From Mesorhizobium sp. RMAD-H1 (lineage in GTDB: Bacteria; Pseudomonadota; Alphaproteobacteria; Rhizobiales; Rhizobiaceae), in NCBI RefSeq assembly GCF_014191375.1, contig NZ_JACHWN010000008.1, positions 1 to 64,000 on the forward strand: DNA of 64,000 nucleotides, in the 5' to 3' direction. The notes under the pieces were generated by a model. It was not told the origin of the DNA. It worked only from the letters and a program-made list of their open reading frames with translations, and did not search any database. Below are positions 63,256-64,000 of the stretch, piece by piece. Positions within the stretch are counted from its first letter, which is position 1; each line of letters begins with the position of its first letter. The position numbers were made by a program, and so were the translations under genes.

Positions 63256-64000
63256 ATGGCATTGAAGGCGCTGAAACAATATCGCCGCATCGTGGTGAAG
63301 ATCGGTTCGGCGCTGCTGGTCGACCGGCTAACCGGGCTCAAGCGTCAGTGGCTGGAAAGCCTGGGCGCGGATATCGCGGCCCTTTCTGCCGCCGGCGTCG
63401 AGGTGCTGGTGGTTTCCTCGGGTGCCATTGCGCTCGGCCGCACCATCCTCGCCATGCCGAAGGGCGCATTGAAGCTCGAGGAGAGCCAGGCCGCCGCCGC
63501 CGCCGGGCAGATCGCCCTGGCGAGAGCCTATGCCGACGTGCTGGAGCGGCATGATATCCGGGCAGGACAGATTCTGCTGACGCTCTCGGATACCGAGGAG
63601 CGACGCCGCTATCTCAACGCGCGCGCGACGATCGAGACCCTGGTGAAGTTCGGGGCCGTCCCGATCATCAATGAAAACGATACGGTGGCGACGACCGAGA
63701 TCCGCTATGGCGACAATGACCGCCTCGCGGCGCGGGTGGCGACGATGACGGGTGCCGATCTCCTGATCCTCCTGTCGGATATTGACGGGCTCTATACGGC
63801 GCCGCCGCATCTTAATCCAGAAGCACGCTTCCTCCCGGTGGTGGAGGCGATCACGCCGGAGATCGAGGCGATGGCGGGCTCGGCGGCATCGGAGCTCTCG
63901 CGTGGCGGCATGAAGACCAAGCTCGAGGCCGGCAAGATCGCCAATGCGGCGGGCACGGCGATGATCATCACGTCAGGAACGCGGCTCAACCCGCTCGCCG
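63256..64000 (+). CDS. proB: Glutamate 5-kinase, truncated by window end
   Basis: The first 248 residues of ProB, running off the window. The amino-acid kinase domain shows [37 protein letters not shown] and [11 protein letters not shown]. It makes glutamate 5-phosphate, the first step of proline synthesis. The ATG at 63256 is 10 nt after obgE, the usual obgE-proB arrangement in rhizobia. The C-terminal PUA domain, if any, lies outside. Confidence 0.96.
   Translation, partial: MALKALKQYRRIVVKIGSALLVDRLTGLKRQWLESLGADIAALSAAGVEVLVVSSGAIALGRTILAMPKGALKLEESQAAAAAGQIALARAYADVLERHDIRAGQILLTLSDTEERRRYLNARATIETLVKFGAVPIINENDTVATTEIRYGDNDRLAARVATMTGADLLILLSDIDGLYTAPPHLNPEARFLPVVEAITPEIEAMAGSAASELSRGGMKTKLEAGKIANAAGTAMIITSGTRLNPLA

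Overview
The window is high-GC alphaproteobacterial chromosome, most likely from Hyphomicrobiales (Rhizobiales), near the Brucellaceae, Phyllobacteriaceae or Rhizobiaceae. The grounds are the initiator tRNA with a C1:A72 mismatch, the rplU-rpmA-GNAT-obgE-proB order, an L21 protein with a long Ala/Lys tail, smo-type polyol uptake genes, thuAB, a virB operon, RirA-like TGA-N9-TCA sites and a dispersed GCATGATC...GATCATGC palindrome. This assignment is inference from family content; no search was run.

Layout. 0-8.4 kb: tRNA-fMet with its terminator, then a minus-strand kdp potassium operon in the unusual order kdpF, 39-aa ORF, kdpB, 26-aa ORF, kdpA, kdpC, kdpD, kdpE. 8.6-11.3 kb: ECF sigma factor, a Cys-free anti-sigma factor, a Bax-inhibitor-1 protein and a DUF2076 protein. 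11.4-22.0 kb: siderophore locus 1, with ABC ATPase, two permeases, binding protein, TonB receptor, AraC regulator, a two-component system and a lipoprotein. A strong iron-operator-like palindrome lies between the AraC and two-component genes. 22.0-32.1 kb: thuBA, an orphan CueR-like regulator, a molybdopterin-binding/nucleotidyltransferase fusion, a BCCT transporter, MgtC, a DUF4336 protein and FadE. 32.1-38.3 kb: siderophore locus 2, with FhuB, FhuD, a TonB receptor and an AraC paralogue, but no local ATPase. 38.5-47.8 kb: a SorC/DeoR-type regulator and a polyol locus (smoEFGK, two short-chain dehydrogenases, a HAD phosphatase and an FGGY pentulose kinase). 47.8-58.9 kb: a methyltransferase, a gene that looks frameshifted, and a complete virB1-B11 type IV secretion operon without virD4 or a relaxase. 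59-64 kb: an alpha/beta hydrolase, tRNA-Ser(CGA), rplU, rpmA, a strong terminator, a GNAT protein, obgE and the start of proB.

The genes form accessory modules on a conserved backbone: potassium homeostasis, envelope stress, iron uptake, compatible-solute and polyol use, and protein or DNA translocation. The most notable features are the permuted kdp operon with two extra membrane microproteins, the virB operon with AT-rich edges and a damaged distal gene, the iron operators, and a three-copy palindromic element, one copy of which sits inside rplU-rpmA. No CRISPR array, insertion sequence, integrase or rRNA was found.
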